64,000 nucleotides of DNA from Branchiostoma floridae (Eukaryota > Chordata > Leptocardii > Amphioxiformes > Branchiostomatidae). The position numbers and the translations under genes were made by a program. The notes beneath the pieces are model-generated. The model ran no database searches. It was not told the origin of the DNA and saw only the letters and a program-made list of their open reading frames with translations. This document shows positions 1 through 13,900 of the stretch, piece by piece. The stretch is taken from NCBI RefSeq assembly GCF_000003815.2, contig NC_049980.1, positions 3,351,431-3,415,430 on the forward strand, written 5' to 3'. The stretch's first letter is position 1, and the number at the start of each line of letters is the position of its first letter.

Positions 1-18
1 TCTGACTGTTATAGTTTA

Positions 19-523
19 GGCCACCGCAAGTAAATTTTATGGCTGACATCAGCGCGCGCATTAATTTTTGCCTGATTTCAGAAAAAAAATAAAAAATTTT
101 TTCTTCTGCAGGGATGGTCAACATGACGATAAAGTACCAAAATGAGCAAATATATTGTGTTGTAGCCTAATAATTGAACTTGTAGAATTGACACTTGCGA
201 GGTACCAGGACTGTAGTTGTAGAAATGAAACTTATTGGATAGTTGTAAAAGTGACACCAATATGGAAGCTATGAGTTAGGATAACAACTTTGTTGGTGAT
301 ACCAGTCTATCACTCCAGTGTCACTTTTACCACACCAGTACATGTTTAATGCCTTGTTGACTCTGATACCATGTTTTGTCCCTTTAATTCTTGTTACAAC
401 ATTCATCACAACTTTATGGTGTCTATTTTTAAAAATGTAGCCATCTTGTTTTTTTTCTCACCCTATCGCACTATTTTTGCAATCTGTAGAGGATGTCATC
501 CATAAAATGTACTTGCTGTAGCC
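19..523. mobile_element. Harbinger-like MITE, family A copy 1
   Basis: Inverted ends: GGCCACCGCAAGTAAATTTT at the left, and at the right the complement of the same sequence through gatgtcatccataaaatg and cttgctgtagcc. The left flank is TTA. A second, inverted copy lies at 31623-32162 with TAA on both sides. The 3-bp TWA target and the GGCC-start ends suggest a PIF/Harbinger-type non-autonomous element. It lies in the intron before the first mapped EPB41L4 exon. Confidence 0.65.
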
Positions 524-1934
524 TCACATAATGTTCAAAATACCACACTTTTACATAAACAACTTGTCTGAGAGTTTGTACATTCCTAACACAAGAATTC
601 GAGTTATTTCTAGCCAGTTGTTGTCGGCTGTTTCATCAATTTCTTTGGTTTTCCCTACAGCCGACCCGCCGTACCGGCTGTACTTTGGAGTGAAGTTTTA
701 TGCGGAGGACCCATGTAGACTTCACCAAGAAATCACAAGGTATAGTTTCTTCCAGCTCAAGTGTAACATTATGAAATGTGGAAAAGCGACACTTGTAGCT
801 TGTTCTACACAATCACTCCCAGGCCTGTTATGGTCTGATTGGGCCCCCCTCCCTCAACCAGTGCAAGGACTGCTAGGCCTAGTGTCCCATTTACACCGTT
901 GCCATAGGGGATGTAGCCCTGGCCAGACACCAAAGCTACAAATTTTCCTGTTGGTTTGGTGAATACTGCAGGGTTGTCCCATTTTTTTCATGATTAGGTC
1001 ACAGCGCCTATTTGTTGCCGGGTCCCAGGTTGATTTTAACTGCAAATTTTAAAAAAGTCAGTGGCCAGGCTGTGCCCCAAAATAGCCTAGTAGCAGCAGG
1101 GTATCATAGGGTCAGGGCTAAAAGTTCAGAAAAATACATGTAGCTCAACCCGTGAGCTAGTAACATGTACCCAAACTCCAAAGGGTTTTTTTTTTTACAA
1201 ATTGGGATGTATCATAATACAGCTTTAAAAAATTCAGGTTGTTATTATGTGTCAGTAATACACCGGGCTCCACCCTTTCATTTTATTTTGTCCTTTTTTT
1301 TGCCGATTAATTGACTACTAAATGCTTCAAGTAGTAAAACTTTTAAAGGTAGCCCTTAATGGCACCAAGTTGAACTTATTTGTTACTTGGTAAGGCAGCT
1401 GGTAGAACTTCTGGTCAACGTCTCAACCTCCATTTGCAAAGACATGTTTCTCCTGCCACAGGTTTTCTACTAGCAAAGTATGCTTGTTATACACCTTTCT
1501 CACGCGGAGGCTATGATAGATCTAAAACGAGTTCAATGCGGCAAACAAAAGACTGTCCATCATAATTAGCAGTTCAACCAATGATAGTCTGCCAATTAGG
1601 AAAGTGACCAATAAGTGAATGGCTGCAAATCCGTCAAAAATTTGCATTGTTATGTTATTATTTTGCATCTCTTAAGGGACTATGGGATCAGTCTACACTA
1701 CTCTAAATTGCTACATCTTTCGGTGCATAACACGTCTTGTAATATTTATTATTCTATCTTATATCATGAAAATTTTTGTGGTTTGGGGGAAAACTTAATG
1801 GGACCTAATTTTAGAAATAAGTTTTGTCTGTTTGCCTCATTGACCTTGTCTTCGATCTATCATGGCTGCCGCGTGAGAAAGGTGTATTGTATTTGTTTCT
1901 TTGTTTGCTTATCTATTTGTTTGTTTTCTTGCAG
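524..1934. other. First exon in window, intron and old repeat at 780-1130
   Basis: Apart from the exon at 661-739 this is intron. The stretch at about 1010-1110 (ccaggttgattttaactg ... gtgccccaaaatagcctagt) recurs in inverted form at about 25708-25815, so it is an interspersed repeat of unknown class. I see nothing in 1135-1934 beyond simple AT-rich intron. Confidence 0.4.
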
Positions 1935-4900
1935 GTACCAGTTTTTCCTGCAGGTGAAACAGGACATACTGCAGGGACGGCTGCCGTGCCAGGCTAGCGA
2001 GGCGGCACAGCTGGCTGCATATGCTGTCCAATGTACGTGTCAACAGGGTTACATTACTGAGCCTTTTTTTAGTAGACACAACAGTTGTAAAGCAAAGCAA
2101 TTGTTTGGGGAAATAAACAGTGCTGGTCAGACATTTTTCATGCTATATTCAACACTAGATCACCTTTATCTGCATGGTAACCTATATCCATTTTTTTCAG
2201 AAAGAGGGTATTCAGGTACATGTATATCAAGTCAAAAGATGCTTGTTACCTCCATGAAAAAATGGAGGTATAGTTTTGAGTGTGTCTGTGTGTGTGTTTG
2301 TGTGTGTGTTTGTGTGTGTGTTTGTGTGTGTGTCTGTGTGTCCGCATATTTGTGGTCATCATAACTTGAGAACCTCTTGATGGACTACGATGATATTTGG
2401 TATGTAGGTAGGGGTTGGGAAGACGAAGGTCAAGGTCAATTTTGGGCCCCCTGGTGTGTGGCCTTGGTACTGCAGCGCAACTTCCGGTTTTGCTATCTCG
2501 GTGTTCTGAACATGCTATGGTCAAGATTTTTAAGCATTAGATAGCTCTTGTGCTCAGGAAAAAATTACGTAAGTTTGGGCCCCCTAGCGTCTAGTTTGGG
2601 AATAGCAGGGGCATTTTTGTCAAAAACTTCTGACGAGGATAACTCAAGAAGGGAACAACGGATTTTCATCATTTTTGGTATGTAGGTACCTTAGACAATT
2701 TTGTACAAGATTAAATACTAATTATGCAAAATAGGAGTACATTTGCATAATTAATGAGGATATTATATCATGGCAGTTTTTTTCAATGTATCTCTTGTCC
2801 TGGATGTGATATGGTCTTGACATTTGGCTGGTAGATAGCTTGCAGTGTCATGACAAAGTGGGGCAGGTTTCAGCCCCCTAACATTTAATTGCGGAACTGC
2901 AGGGGCGTTTTTGTCAAGACATTCTAAAGAGGATAACTGCAGAAAGGATTGATGGATTGGCATCATACTAGGCATGCGGGTACCTTAGGCAAATATGTTC
3001 ATAATGATATACATTTTATGCAAATGAGGACTTAATTTGCATGATTAATGAGGAAATTGTATAATTCCATTGTTTTCAATAACTGGACTTCAATAAATGT
3101 AACACATGTTAACTATGATAGGTGGAATATAAGCAGATACCAAATATGGTAATGAGGAACTTATTTGCATAATTTATGTAAAAATTGCAAAAACGCTTTA
3201 TGATTAATAATGGGAATTTTATAATGGTGACATGTGTACGTTAGTCAATGATGAACAATACCATGCATAAATTATGTTAATGTGCTAGTCAATTGCATGA
3301 AATTTACGAAAGCTCTAAATTTTCATGGAGGTATGAGGTCGCCGAACTCTAGTTTCTAATTGCAAAACATTAGAAATAATGCAATTTTAAACCACCATCC
3401 ATCGACTTGATTTCCCTAAATTATTAAACAGAATATATTTTACCCAATGATAGAGGTACAGATGAATATTGCACTTTGAATCAAAGTCATTGTTTCAATT
3501 TGTCAATTTTTTAAATTTTTTCAGCTGAGCTTGGTGACTTTGACCCCAGGAAGCACACGGGTAACTATGTGTCAGAGTTCAGGTTCATCCCTAACCAGAC
3601 TGAAGAGATGGAGAAACTCATCGCCAACAATCACAGAGATCTGGTGTAAGTTAACCATCTAGTACTTAGCATGGGAGATAAACATTCAATTAAAGTGATG
3701 AAAACATAAAACGAATCACTGTTTTGGGTCATTTTTTTATTACATTATAAGTTGACTCTACCTTGCTACACTGCACAGCGATATTCAAAATTGCTGTATT
3801 CCACCAAATTATTGCCTCAAAATGCTGCAAATAGTGTTTCAGAGTACTGTTATGCATTTCAAAATTTTCCCAGGGAGGATTTCTTCAGATACCCTAGAAT
3901 GCTCACACCTGCATGCAGCGTTCGCTAAAGGTGGTATCTCACTGCACTTGGGGCACCGGTGTAGCACTGTGGATTTGGAAAGATTACTAAACGAATTTCA
4001 GAGATAAACAAATTTTCTTATGTTTTGTGTATTTTGTTGTCTTCTAAGTCATACTTATATGTGTTACACAGTATCTAGATTATCTTTAAAAATGGCAAAC
4101 ATAACACAACAGTGCAGCAGTGAACAAATCCATAAGTGCCGCACCGATGTGCAGTGAGATGATTAAATTACAATCTTTAGACAACCAGTGTGTTAACATT
4201 AAGTGTGTCTGTCCATGCAGCGGACAGGTGCCGTCTGAAGCGGAGCTGAATTTCCTGAGCCTGGGCAGGGTGCTGGAGATGTATGGGGTGGACTTGCACC
4301 AAGTCATGGTGGGGCTTCTGATTTGTCCTTACGGGCTTAGGCTAGCCTCCTTCGCAGACTTTGAGCGGCACTGGCTTTCTCTGACAAGTAGCTTTTCCCG
4401 GTATTAGAAAACCTAAGCCAATTTTGAAACTAGCAAAACCCCCCCCCCCCCCCATAAAATAAAAGCCAACCCTGTCCATAGTGTGCAAAGGAGGCTATCT
4501 TTCAGCCATGTTCATTTGACTGTATGGATCTGACATCAATTTTCCCCATTTTCCAATAAAAAGGGAAGTTTCCAACGATACTGTTAATCGTACAATGCAG
4601 CTGCAAAATGAGCACATACATCGTATATGTATGCCGTAGATTACAAAATAATTGGAATTGTATACTTATGTCAGTGCTAGAATTTGAAATGAAGGTAACT
4701 GTCGCTAGTTTACCTTTATCTGTGGGGTAACCTATATCCGTGGCAATTCTAAATATGTGGACTTGGTAGTTTCATACTGCAATATCTTTTAAATGTTGCA
4801 ATTCGAAACCGCCGTGCATGGACTTGATATACCTAGATACCTTGTTTTTAAATCCAACGGAGAAAGGTGAACTACAGTTGTAGATATGCCAAAATACTTC

Positions 4901-7900
4901 CAACAAACAGGTAACTTGTGTGATATGTTCTCCAGTGGCAAGTTTTTTCTCCACTGAATGTTGAGAATAATGATAAACATTTTGTTTTTCTCATCAATTC
5001 TCCTGTAGGGTGACGACCATGTACAGTATTACTTGGGGCTCATGCCCAGAGGGGTGGTCGTGTACAAGAACAAGACAAAAGTCGGCATGTATTTCTGGTA
5101 AGAGAGTCGTCATCTTTAATCTGGTATCATTGTGTCACATTTTCTGGTTGATAAATGTAGAATGTACATTTGTAGGCCAAACAAAATAAATGTCCATTGC
5201 TTAAGCTCTAGCTGTGCATGTACAATGTAGAGGTAAGCAGTGATTATTGTAGGAACTGTTATATGTATGTCGTGTACATTGTATTTTGTTGAACATTACC
5301 TAGAGAAGTGTGTAGCATATCCCTATGTGTATTTGATTGCATTCTATAACTTGTATCCTCGACTTTTCATTACCTTTCAATCACTCACTCACTCACACTC
5401 ACTCACAAATGTGTTAAACTTTCTGTTTTTCTTTCAGGCCAAGAATAACCAAAATCTTGTTCAAGGAAAGGCAGTTTTTTCTCAGGGTCCGGACAAAAGA
5501 TGTAAGTGAAACACATTATTCTCTGAAGATCTGATGTGTAATGCTTGTTCACCTTTATCTGCATGTCATAATCTTTGTCAAGAGATGTCAAGAGGTGGTT
5601 TCAAACTGCAATTATCTAAAAAAAATTTTGCAATGTTTTTTATCCACCATTTGTCTGCATAATATTACCAAATACCCAATGGATACCCTGCAGATTAATG
5701 TGAACTAACATAACATTAAGAATCTTCTTTAGTGAAAAAGTTTGAACTTTGTTCCAACACAAAGGGGGAGAATTCACCATAAATTTTCGGTCGACAACTC
5801 CGACCTTCGTCAGATGGAAGACTCGCTACACTGAGGTTCCGGAAGTCGGATGATGTTCAACAGCAGCGAGTCATAAATGGCGAGAAGACGCAGCTTGCCA
5901 CCGTCACGGTTCAGAGAGGGTTGATGCGCCGTAATGTAAATTCCCTTTCTAAGAACTAGCAGTCTTCATTTGGTTGTGACAGAGAAGGCAACGGTATTAT
6001 ACATGAATATTCAGGGCTCAAAATACCACCTGCATATGCAGGTTAGTGCAAGTAAAATTGGAGCTGTGCAGGAATTTCTGGTGTCTACCTGTACCTAACC
6101 TGCACTGGCCCATGTACTGGGTTTATACAATGAGTATCCTATAATGTAGGTGTATTTGGATTGTTATTAGCTGCATTGACTGTTACCACCAATAAAGTAC
6201 ATTTTTTTGTATTAACAAAAATAGAAATGGTTCCTGAACAATTTTAGTATGATCCATAATTTCTACATTGTATATAAGTAAAGAGTGGTGCAGGTAAAAT
6301 TTGTCTGGTGCAGGTGATTTTCAATGTTACATGTACCTGCACCAGTGCAGGTATGCAGAAAAAAGGATTTCGAGCCCTGATATTGAACAGACACAGTGGT
6401 ACAATTTTGGTTGTAATTTGTTTGTACATGTAAATCATACTGGGTATTTCATACCTCATGGCGTAACACACCACGTTTTTACTGAAAAATACAAGCTGCA
6501 TATCCGGACAGATTTATTTGATCCACTCACACCGGGAAGGACTCCCACTTGGCACTCCCAATTAGGCCATGTTGATTTGATTATATGGATGACATCCTCT
6601 GGAAACTCCAAAACTGATGCGAGCGAGCGATAAAAAAAAAGTTTGGCAAAAAAAAAGTTGCCTTCAGTATGAAATCAAAGTGGCCAGGAAGGTTGAACAT
6701 AGGACTAAACACACATAGTATGGTATACCAACAGTTAGGTGTAGGGACCAGTACATCATACGGGTGCAAAACATTTTTTTTTCTTCTTGGACCAATCCGA
6801 AAAAAAAGACCTGAAAAAAAATCAGAGGAACAGGTATCGCCAATTACAAAATGGACTCCTTTTACATCTTATTCTTTGACTTCAGGTTTATTTTGGCATT
6901 CTATGGCATTAGTTATCTGTTTCCAGATACCTTTTTTCCATCTACGGAATATTGGTGCTCATTTTACAGCTGTTTTGCACAATTTATTGTATGGTCGAAA
7001 ACTTTTTTTTTTGGAAATGGCCGAAAATTGGTGCGAGCGCGGATGTCATCCATATAATCAAATCAACATGGCCTTATGGGACCTCCATTTAACGTCATAT
7101 CTGAGGGACGTCCTTAGCCAAAGATACTTCAGAACAATCCATGTAGATATTACTCATTTTGACCAGTTAAGTGAGGAAAGTCATGTTGTGCCTTTACCAA
7201 GGGCACAACATCGGGCAAAATACATTGTTCTGACCTTTTAGTAGCTATTGGTTGAAGATGTCATAGTGATAACTTTGAAATTCTGTTTTACAGGTTGAAT
7301 GAAGTTTCTGATGTACCTGGGGCCAACAAAGTTATAAGTTTCCAGTCTCAGTTCAGATACAGGTACTCTAATGCATTTGCTCATGATCTTCAAAGGGCTC
7401 TTACAAACATGTAGCTCAATCCATTTCATAGCCATGTAATTCCCATTTGTACCATTTATATGTTCAACATCATGCCAATCATTTGAGAATGTACAGTCAA
7501 ACCTGTACAAGTGAACACCTCTTCATAAGGCCCACCTGGTCATACACAACATGTAGATATACAGTCAAACCTTTACTAAGACCTAAGTGACCACCTTGGA
7601 CAGGTTTGATTGTACATTGTGAAATTCTGAAGAAAATGTAGAAATTCCATTTCATGATAACAGTGTGTAAATGTGGTGGTGATTGTTGTATGTTGTTGTG
7701 CCAGAATATTACTTTAATAATACTAACTTTGTTGGTCATCACTAATTTTCAACGTTTCAGAACATCCTAATTATTTTTCTATTAAATGAATTTTGATGTA
7801 TAGTTTCAGTAAATCCAGTGTTGCATGCAAACGATCAAAAAGATATTACTTCTAATTTTAACCTTACCACTAGTTTACCTTTATCCGTGGGGTAACCTAT

Positions 7901-10900
7901 ATCCTTTGTTTGAAAAACTTGGTATTTAGGGACATGTGGAAAAACGGTGGTTTCAAATATATTTTAGAATTGATATTGCGATTTAAAACCACTGCCCGTC
8001 GACTTTATATTCCTTTATACAGAGGATTTTATAAGCTATTGATATATTAGGTTACCACAAGGATCTGAGGTGAACTAGCAATATATATGGGATATATGGT
8101 TTCCATTCAGTATCAAACTTATATATTTGTCTATCTTAAAGTTTGTGTTATCTGTTTGTTTTATTTGTTTGTTTGTTTGTTTGTTTGTTTTCAATAGAGG
8201 AGAGACAGACTCTAATGTTGGCAGGTACATGTGATACAGTTGTATAGGTTGGGAGGGGGGCAAATGGACTCTTGCTAATTGCATGCGGCTGGATGACCTT
8301 GCCATGCTGACCTTGACTTACATGTACTGTGCGGAAGGGGGTGAAAAGGATGACTTGGAAGTCTTGCAATCAAATTGTGTTGTCTGTACGCATCTACTTT
8401 GGCTTGGCACAACTCTTCCATGGTCCTTTTCACTTACATGATGTACTTTAAAATAATACCTAAAATAATACCTTTTCTGTCCTAAGGCTTGTATATTTTG
8501 GCCAGAGCATGTTTTGCATGATGGATTCAATTACATATGCTTCTTTGTAACGTTGAGGATACAATGTTTGCTAAAAGGCCAGAAAAATTCAATCATTATT
8601 TATACAATGCATTGGAATATATGATGAAAACTAAGTCGCCATCATCGACATGGAAAGACTGAAGAGCAAATCTTAGTCTCCAACTCCAAGCAGATATTCA
8701 GAGGCCAAATTGGTATCCAGCAAGGATTTTAGGTTACATGTATATTAAGCTCCTTGCTGCCAGTTTTTTGTCATAGCTGCAGTTTTTGTGAACAAATGAT
8801 CAGAAAGGAAACATAACAAGTACGCCTACCAATATCTGCTTGTAGGGTCTATTCAAACATGGGTGGTTATGTCTAAAGACAGACTGAGGCAAATGATGTG
8901 GCCATTTGAAGTCTTTTGGTGTGGCCTTCCATTGTGACCCAACAAAATCATTCCAAACAATAGGACTGGTACTTTGACAGACATTCAATTTTCATTTTCC
9001 CTATCCCAATATTCTTCAAAACAACTAAAACACGAGATATTGAATTTTTCTGGTTCAAGAGATTGTTAAACATAAAGGTTTGACAAACTGGTTTCTAAAG
9101 TTTGTGAGTTTCTCCCCTTTCTCCCCAGTGGTAGGACGGCAAAGCAGGCTCTGCAGGACAACAACACCATGCAGCAAGCCGAGCCGTACGTCGAGCGAGC
9201 TCCAAGCAAGCGCTACGACAGGAGAGGGGGAGGTAAGCTAAGCGCTGTACAGTCAAACCTGTCTATAGCGGGCATTCAAGGGACTGGAGAAATGTGGCCA
9301 CTATAGACAGGTGGCACTGTAGAGAAAATGACAAACTCGGTGCAGGGTGACATAAGGCTGCAGTATGGTTGCAATAGGCAGTGTTTCTGTGTCAACGGGA
9401 CCGGAAATGGTGTGGCCGTGGCCGTATTGGACAGGTGGCCGCTAAGCCTATTTCTTAATCATTACGAATCCAAGGGACTGACAAAAAGTGACCAGTATAT
9501 GGCCAGGTGGCTGCTATGCAAAGGTGACCGCTAATGCAGGTTTGAGTGCAGTCACATTTCCTCTCGGCTGGGTAGTTTTTGGGAACAAAAAGTACGATCA
9601 TAGAAAAGACAACAAACACACAAAACGGACCAAAAATAATTCAAAAGCATACGTCGATGAAGGTTAGACATCCAATAAGATACAGTATGCCAAAAAGCAG
9701 TTACTCAAGCAACAGAGTGTCACGGACGAAAGACAACCATATGGCTGTCTGAAACGTACTTACCATTTCCCAAATCATATCCAGTTGCTTGAGTAACTGC
9801 TTTTGGGCATAACATGCCTGGGCTCCAGGTAGGAAATTTGATATAGGCCTTAGTCAAGGTTGGACAAGTTTTCTGAAATCCACTTGTCCTATTGGGCAAG
9901 TACATAAAGAATCTACTTGTCCGAATCAACTTTTCACTTGTCCAAAATTAGAATAACATTTTTCTATGTATTTTCATATCTCGGCAATGGAATTCTTTTA
10001 TCATTGGCTCTGTTTTTCTGTGTTGACCAATGCTTGATGCCATGGCTGTCAAAAGTAAAGTATAAAAAACTCTCACTCAATGGAAGAATTCTTACTTGCC
10101 CAATTAGGCAAGTTGGGTAGGACATTATAATCTCTTCTACTTGCCCAGGCTAGTGGACTTGTCCAACCCTGCTTAGAACCATTCTTATGGCTAATCACCA
10201 TCATCCTTTTTTGTCAATCATAAAAAAAAATGTATTTGACGTACGAGCAAAGAATTATGGTAGGATTGATTGGTTCTGTGATTTTTTTTTTTCAGATGAT
10301 GCTAACGGTGATGTGTACAAAGTAGGGAACCCTGCAGATGTCACCATGCCAATGTCACCTGATGGGGTAACCATGGTGATAGCCCCGGAACCTGTATCAA
10401 GGTAGGACCCCCTGTTAGGACCTCACATGTTTTCAGTGCATTCTTTGAAGCATCAGAAATGTAGATGACCTTTAGGTCATACCAACTCAATTTGTAGGTT
10501 GTCAGATTTGGTTAGAAGAAATATTGAGCAGTAAGGAAGAATAAATTTTCATAACAATAACAATAAGCAAATGCAAGAAACTCATCTATAGTATTTGTAT
10601 TTCAGTAGCCTGCAGTAGATTATATTTAAAAAAATTATTAAATGTCTCTGTGGCCAAGTGGTAATGCAACCCCGCTGCTTGGCCATCTGTAACCAATTCC
10701 ATGGATCTGTGGGCCTGAGTTCGATCCCATGGTCGGCAGAGCTCGGACATGTTGTAAAGGATTGCATTTGTCTTTCCGAAGGGACGTAAAATGGGGGTCC
10801 CAGCCTAGTAAAATGGAACCAACCGTTCATACCTGGCCTGGAAAACTCTATGAGTGCTCTATGATATGATAAACTAATCATGATAAAATATGATGATTTG

Positions 10901-13900
10901 TTCTGACAGTGGGAAGCAGTACGCCAACGGCACGGCTCCGGGGTCCGCTGTGAGTGCCAGATCCCTGCCCTGGGAACAGAGGGACGAAACTCAAGGGTAG
11001 GTGTCTGATGAACATGTCTGAGTACAACATTCCTTACTTTGGAGGTCCACATCAATTGGTGTGGTAAAGGTAAAGGTAGTGAGTTGTTATCCACTGTGTC
11101 TAGGGTACAATATCGGAAGGTGGAGCCCAACCCTCTCCTTCCAATGCCTTTTACCTCCCCAACCGAAGTCAGGTACCCATTTTTACACCTGGATGGAGTG
11201 AGGAAAGTGGTGCAAAGTGCCATTCCCAAGGGCACAACATCGGTAGCAAGTCAGGGGTTTTGAACCCAGGATCTTTGAATTTCAGGCTAAACTACCTAAC
11301 CGTTCCGCCAAAACAAGGCCCTTAAGAAACCTGTTAATAGCCAGTAGTCCACTATAACCTATTTCTTATCCCTGTCCCTTGAGCAGTCTCTATAGACCTG
11401 GTGAGCTTTGATTGTTGTAACAGTACTGGAGGAACCTGACTTCAGCACCAAGGACAGAGGCATTGAAATTACTCTTTTGTAAAGAATTGGACAATTTTTC
11501 GTTCACCGGTTTTCAGCATTCGACCTGGTTTTGTGTAAGAACAACTCCAGTGACATAAGCAATGTTAAATAGTCGTGTCGGTAGCAACCTGCCTACAGTG
11601 ACCATTTTCAAGTCCTGTGTGTGGTCACTATAGACAGGTTTGACTGTACATTACCTGTTTTCCTCATAAAGATTTTATGTTATTTCTGTACTCAAAGTGG
11701 AGTGCTAACCAACAAGCTTTTGATCAGTCCTTTGATCTGTCTCAAGTTGGAATGACCCACAGCCTATGTCGCCTGACCTGAACTTTTAGCAGTTTTCTTT
11801 CTGTACTGAAATAGCATATGAAACCTTTATGCTGTGAAATTACCATCACTGGTGACCTTTCATTTCAACATATTAAGTACCATTCTTTTTGTGTTTCAGG
11901 GGGCTGTTCACCTCTGGAGGCTCCCCTCGCTCCACGAGAAGTGTGGCGTCCAGCAAGAAGTTCCCGCGCTACCCAAAGAGTGGCAGCGACAGTGAGGGAC
12001 CACACAGAAGAAGGTACAGAAATTACAATGTGTCTCAGGTTAATATTATGTAGCACAAATTTTGTTTTATGTAATACTATATTGTATTGTCAGGAGTCGA
12101 GCCCTTAAATATATTAGGTCAATGACAAAAAAATGAAAAGCTAGAAACCTATGTTTTTTTTGTTTGTTTATTGTAAGTGTTTAATAGCCAATTGAGGCAG
12201 CATGTATAGTGCACATTTTCTTGCACTTAGTGTCAGTGTAATGAGTTATTATTAGTTGACTGAAAGTCACTGTAAATTAAAGATAATCTCTCTTTTCTCC
12301 CTCTTTGTCTTATTCTCTCTCTCCCTCTCTCCTCACCCTCTCTCCTCCCCCTCTCTCTCATTCTCCCTCTCTCTCTCTCTACCTCCTCTTTCCTCATCCC
12401 TCTCTTTCTCTTCCACTCCTTCCCTCTCTTCTCCAATTCTCTTCTTCTCTCTACTCCCCCCCCCCTCTTTCTTTCAATCTCTCTGGCTTGACAATTCAGA
12501 GATGACATAGGAAGAATAGAACCAACAGAACACGATGTAACACACTTTTGTGTCTCTCGGTAAAGACATCACAGGGCCCGCAGCAGTGGCATGTCATCAG
12601 GCGACGACACTGACGCTCCAAGGAGAAGAAGACGGTAAGAAAAATTTTGCAAACAGCACATTTTTTTCCGTCTCCCTCTTGTGAAAATAGAAGAAGAAAT
12701 GGACCGGTTCACCTACAATATTTGATTTAAGGGAAACAGCATCAGGAGAAGATTCTGCAAAGATTTTCTAATGTATGCCACATTTTTTACACTTGTGGTT
12801 CACATCTATTTCTACAACCAACCTTTAAGTTTTTAGATAATGTGACTGGAGACAGTGTCAGGATGTTCTTGTTATAAGGCAGGAATGCCTCCTTGTGACC
12901 TAATGTGGTACTGCAGCAAAGGCTAGCTATGCAGCAAACAGCCAATGTTTCAGTAACACCAATGTCCTTGGTAACACTAAAGATGTCTTCAAACAAGTTG
13001 TCTCCTCTTCCCACAATTATCAAATACTATGTATAATCAAATCACTTTTACAGACTGAGTATATATTTACTATTATCATCATAACTTGTAACGTGAGTCT
13101 ATAATTTCCTGCTGTGTTGTCTTGTTTAGGTCGCGAGGGCGCAGCGGCCAGAGTAGCGGCAGCGAATCAGAGGCGAACAGGAGACATCGGAAACACAGAT
13201 CACGGTACCCCTCGCAGGAGATGATTGACACCAGCGCTCAGTGGGAGGAGATCAGGAAACAGCAGGGCGGACAAGAAGTTCCCGCAGGACAGGGGTGGGT
13301 ACAGTTGTTATCAGGACTCAGGAGCTTCTTGTTATAAGGCAGGAATGCCTCCTAGTGACCTAATTTGGTACTGCAAGTTTGTAGCTAGCAAATTGCTAAA
13401 AAATGTAGCTTAGTATTGCTGTTTAGAACACACTCAAGAAAATGGACTTTTGTTTTTTTCTCAAATACTTTGAGCTGTTTTTCATCAAATTTGTTCCAGG
13501 CATCACTTAATTCAATGTGTTGTAGTATGGGTCCTTATATAGTTGTTGTGCTTTTTACAAAAATTACAGTTTATTACTATTATATAACAACTTATTCAGT
13601 CATGATATTACATAATATGTTTAAATTGTACGTTTATCCTACATTCCATAGAGCAAATGTACATTTTTAGATGACAGTAACAGTACTGTTTCGCCTACAC
13701 AGTGAAAAGAATATTTCAGGATAAAAGTGATTTTTTTGTGTTTTATTTTCAGGGTACAAGCTGCTGTTGTAAAGGACCTGAAGAAAAGGTGAGACAGAGG
13801 AATTGGGTGTCATGATTGTAAAACTGTATGGTCGCAATATGGTCGGCTTGTTTGGCAGAAGGAAGTATCTACGTAACGCTAGTTTACCTTTATCCGTCAG

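Larger units (their letters stand above)
5502..7293. other. Transposon-filled intron where a FERM C-lobe exon is expected
   Basis: Contents in order: a family-E fragment (5545-5640); a stretch at 5760-5950 (tcgacaactccgaccttcg ...) that looks like a retroelement 3' region, inference only; an element at 6012-6379; a Harbinger-like MITE at 6565-7073; and a SINE-body fragment at 7165-7225. No frame resembling the expected KHLWKC-type segment was seen on either strand. Confidence 0.7.

Noticed and set aside
6301-6633. 110-codon plus frame
   Set aside because: Runs from one transposable element into another; no conserved protein.
12233-12510. Open frames on both strands at the CT-rich tract
   Set aside because: Created by simple-sequence composition (Ser/Leu/Pro or Arg/Glu runs); no domain.
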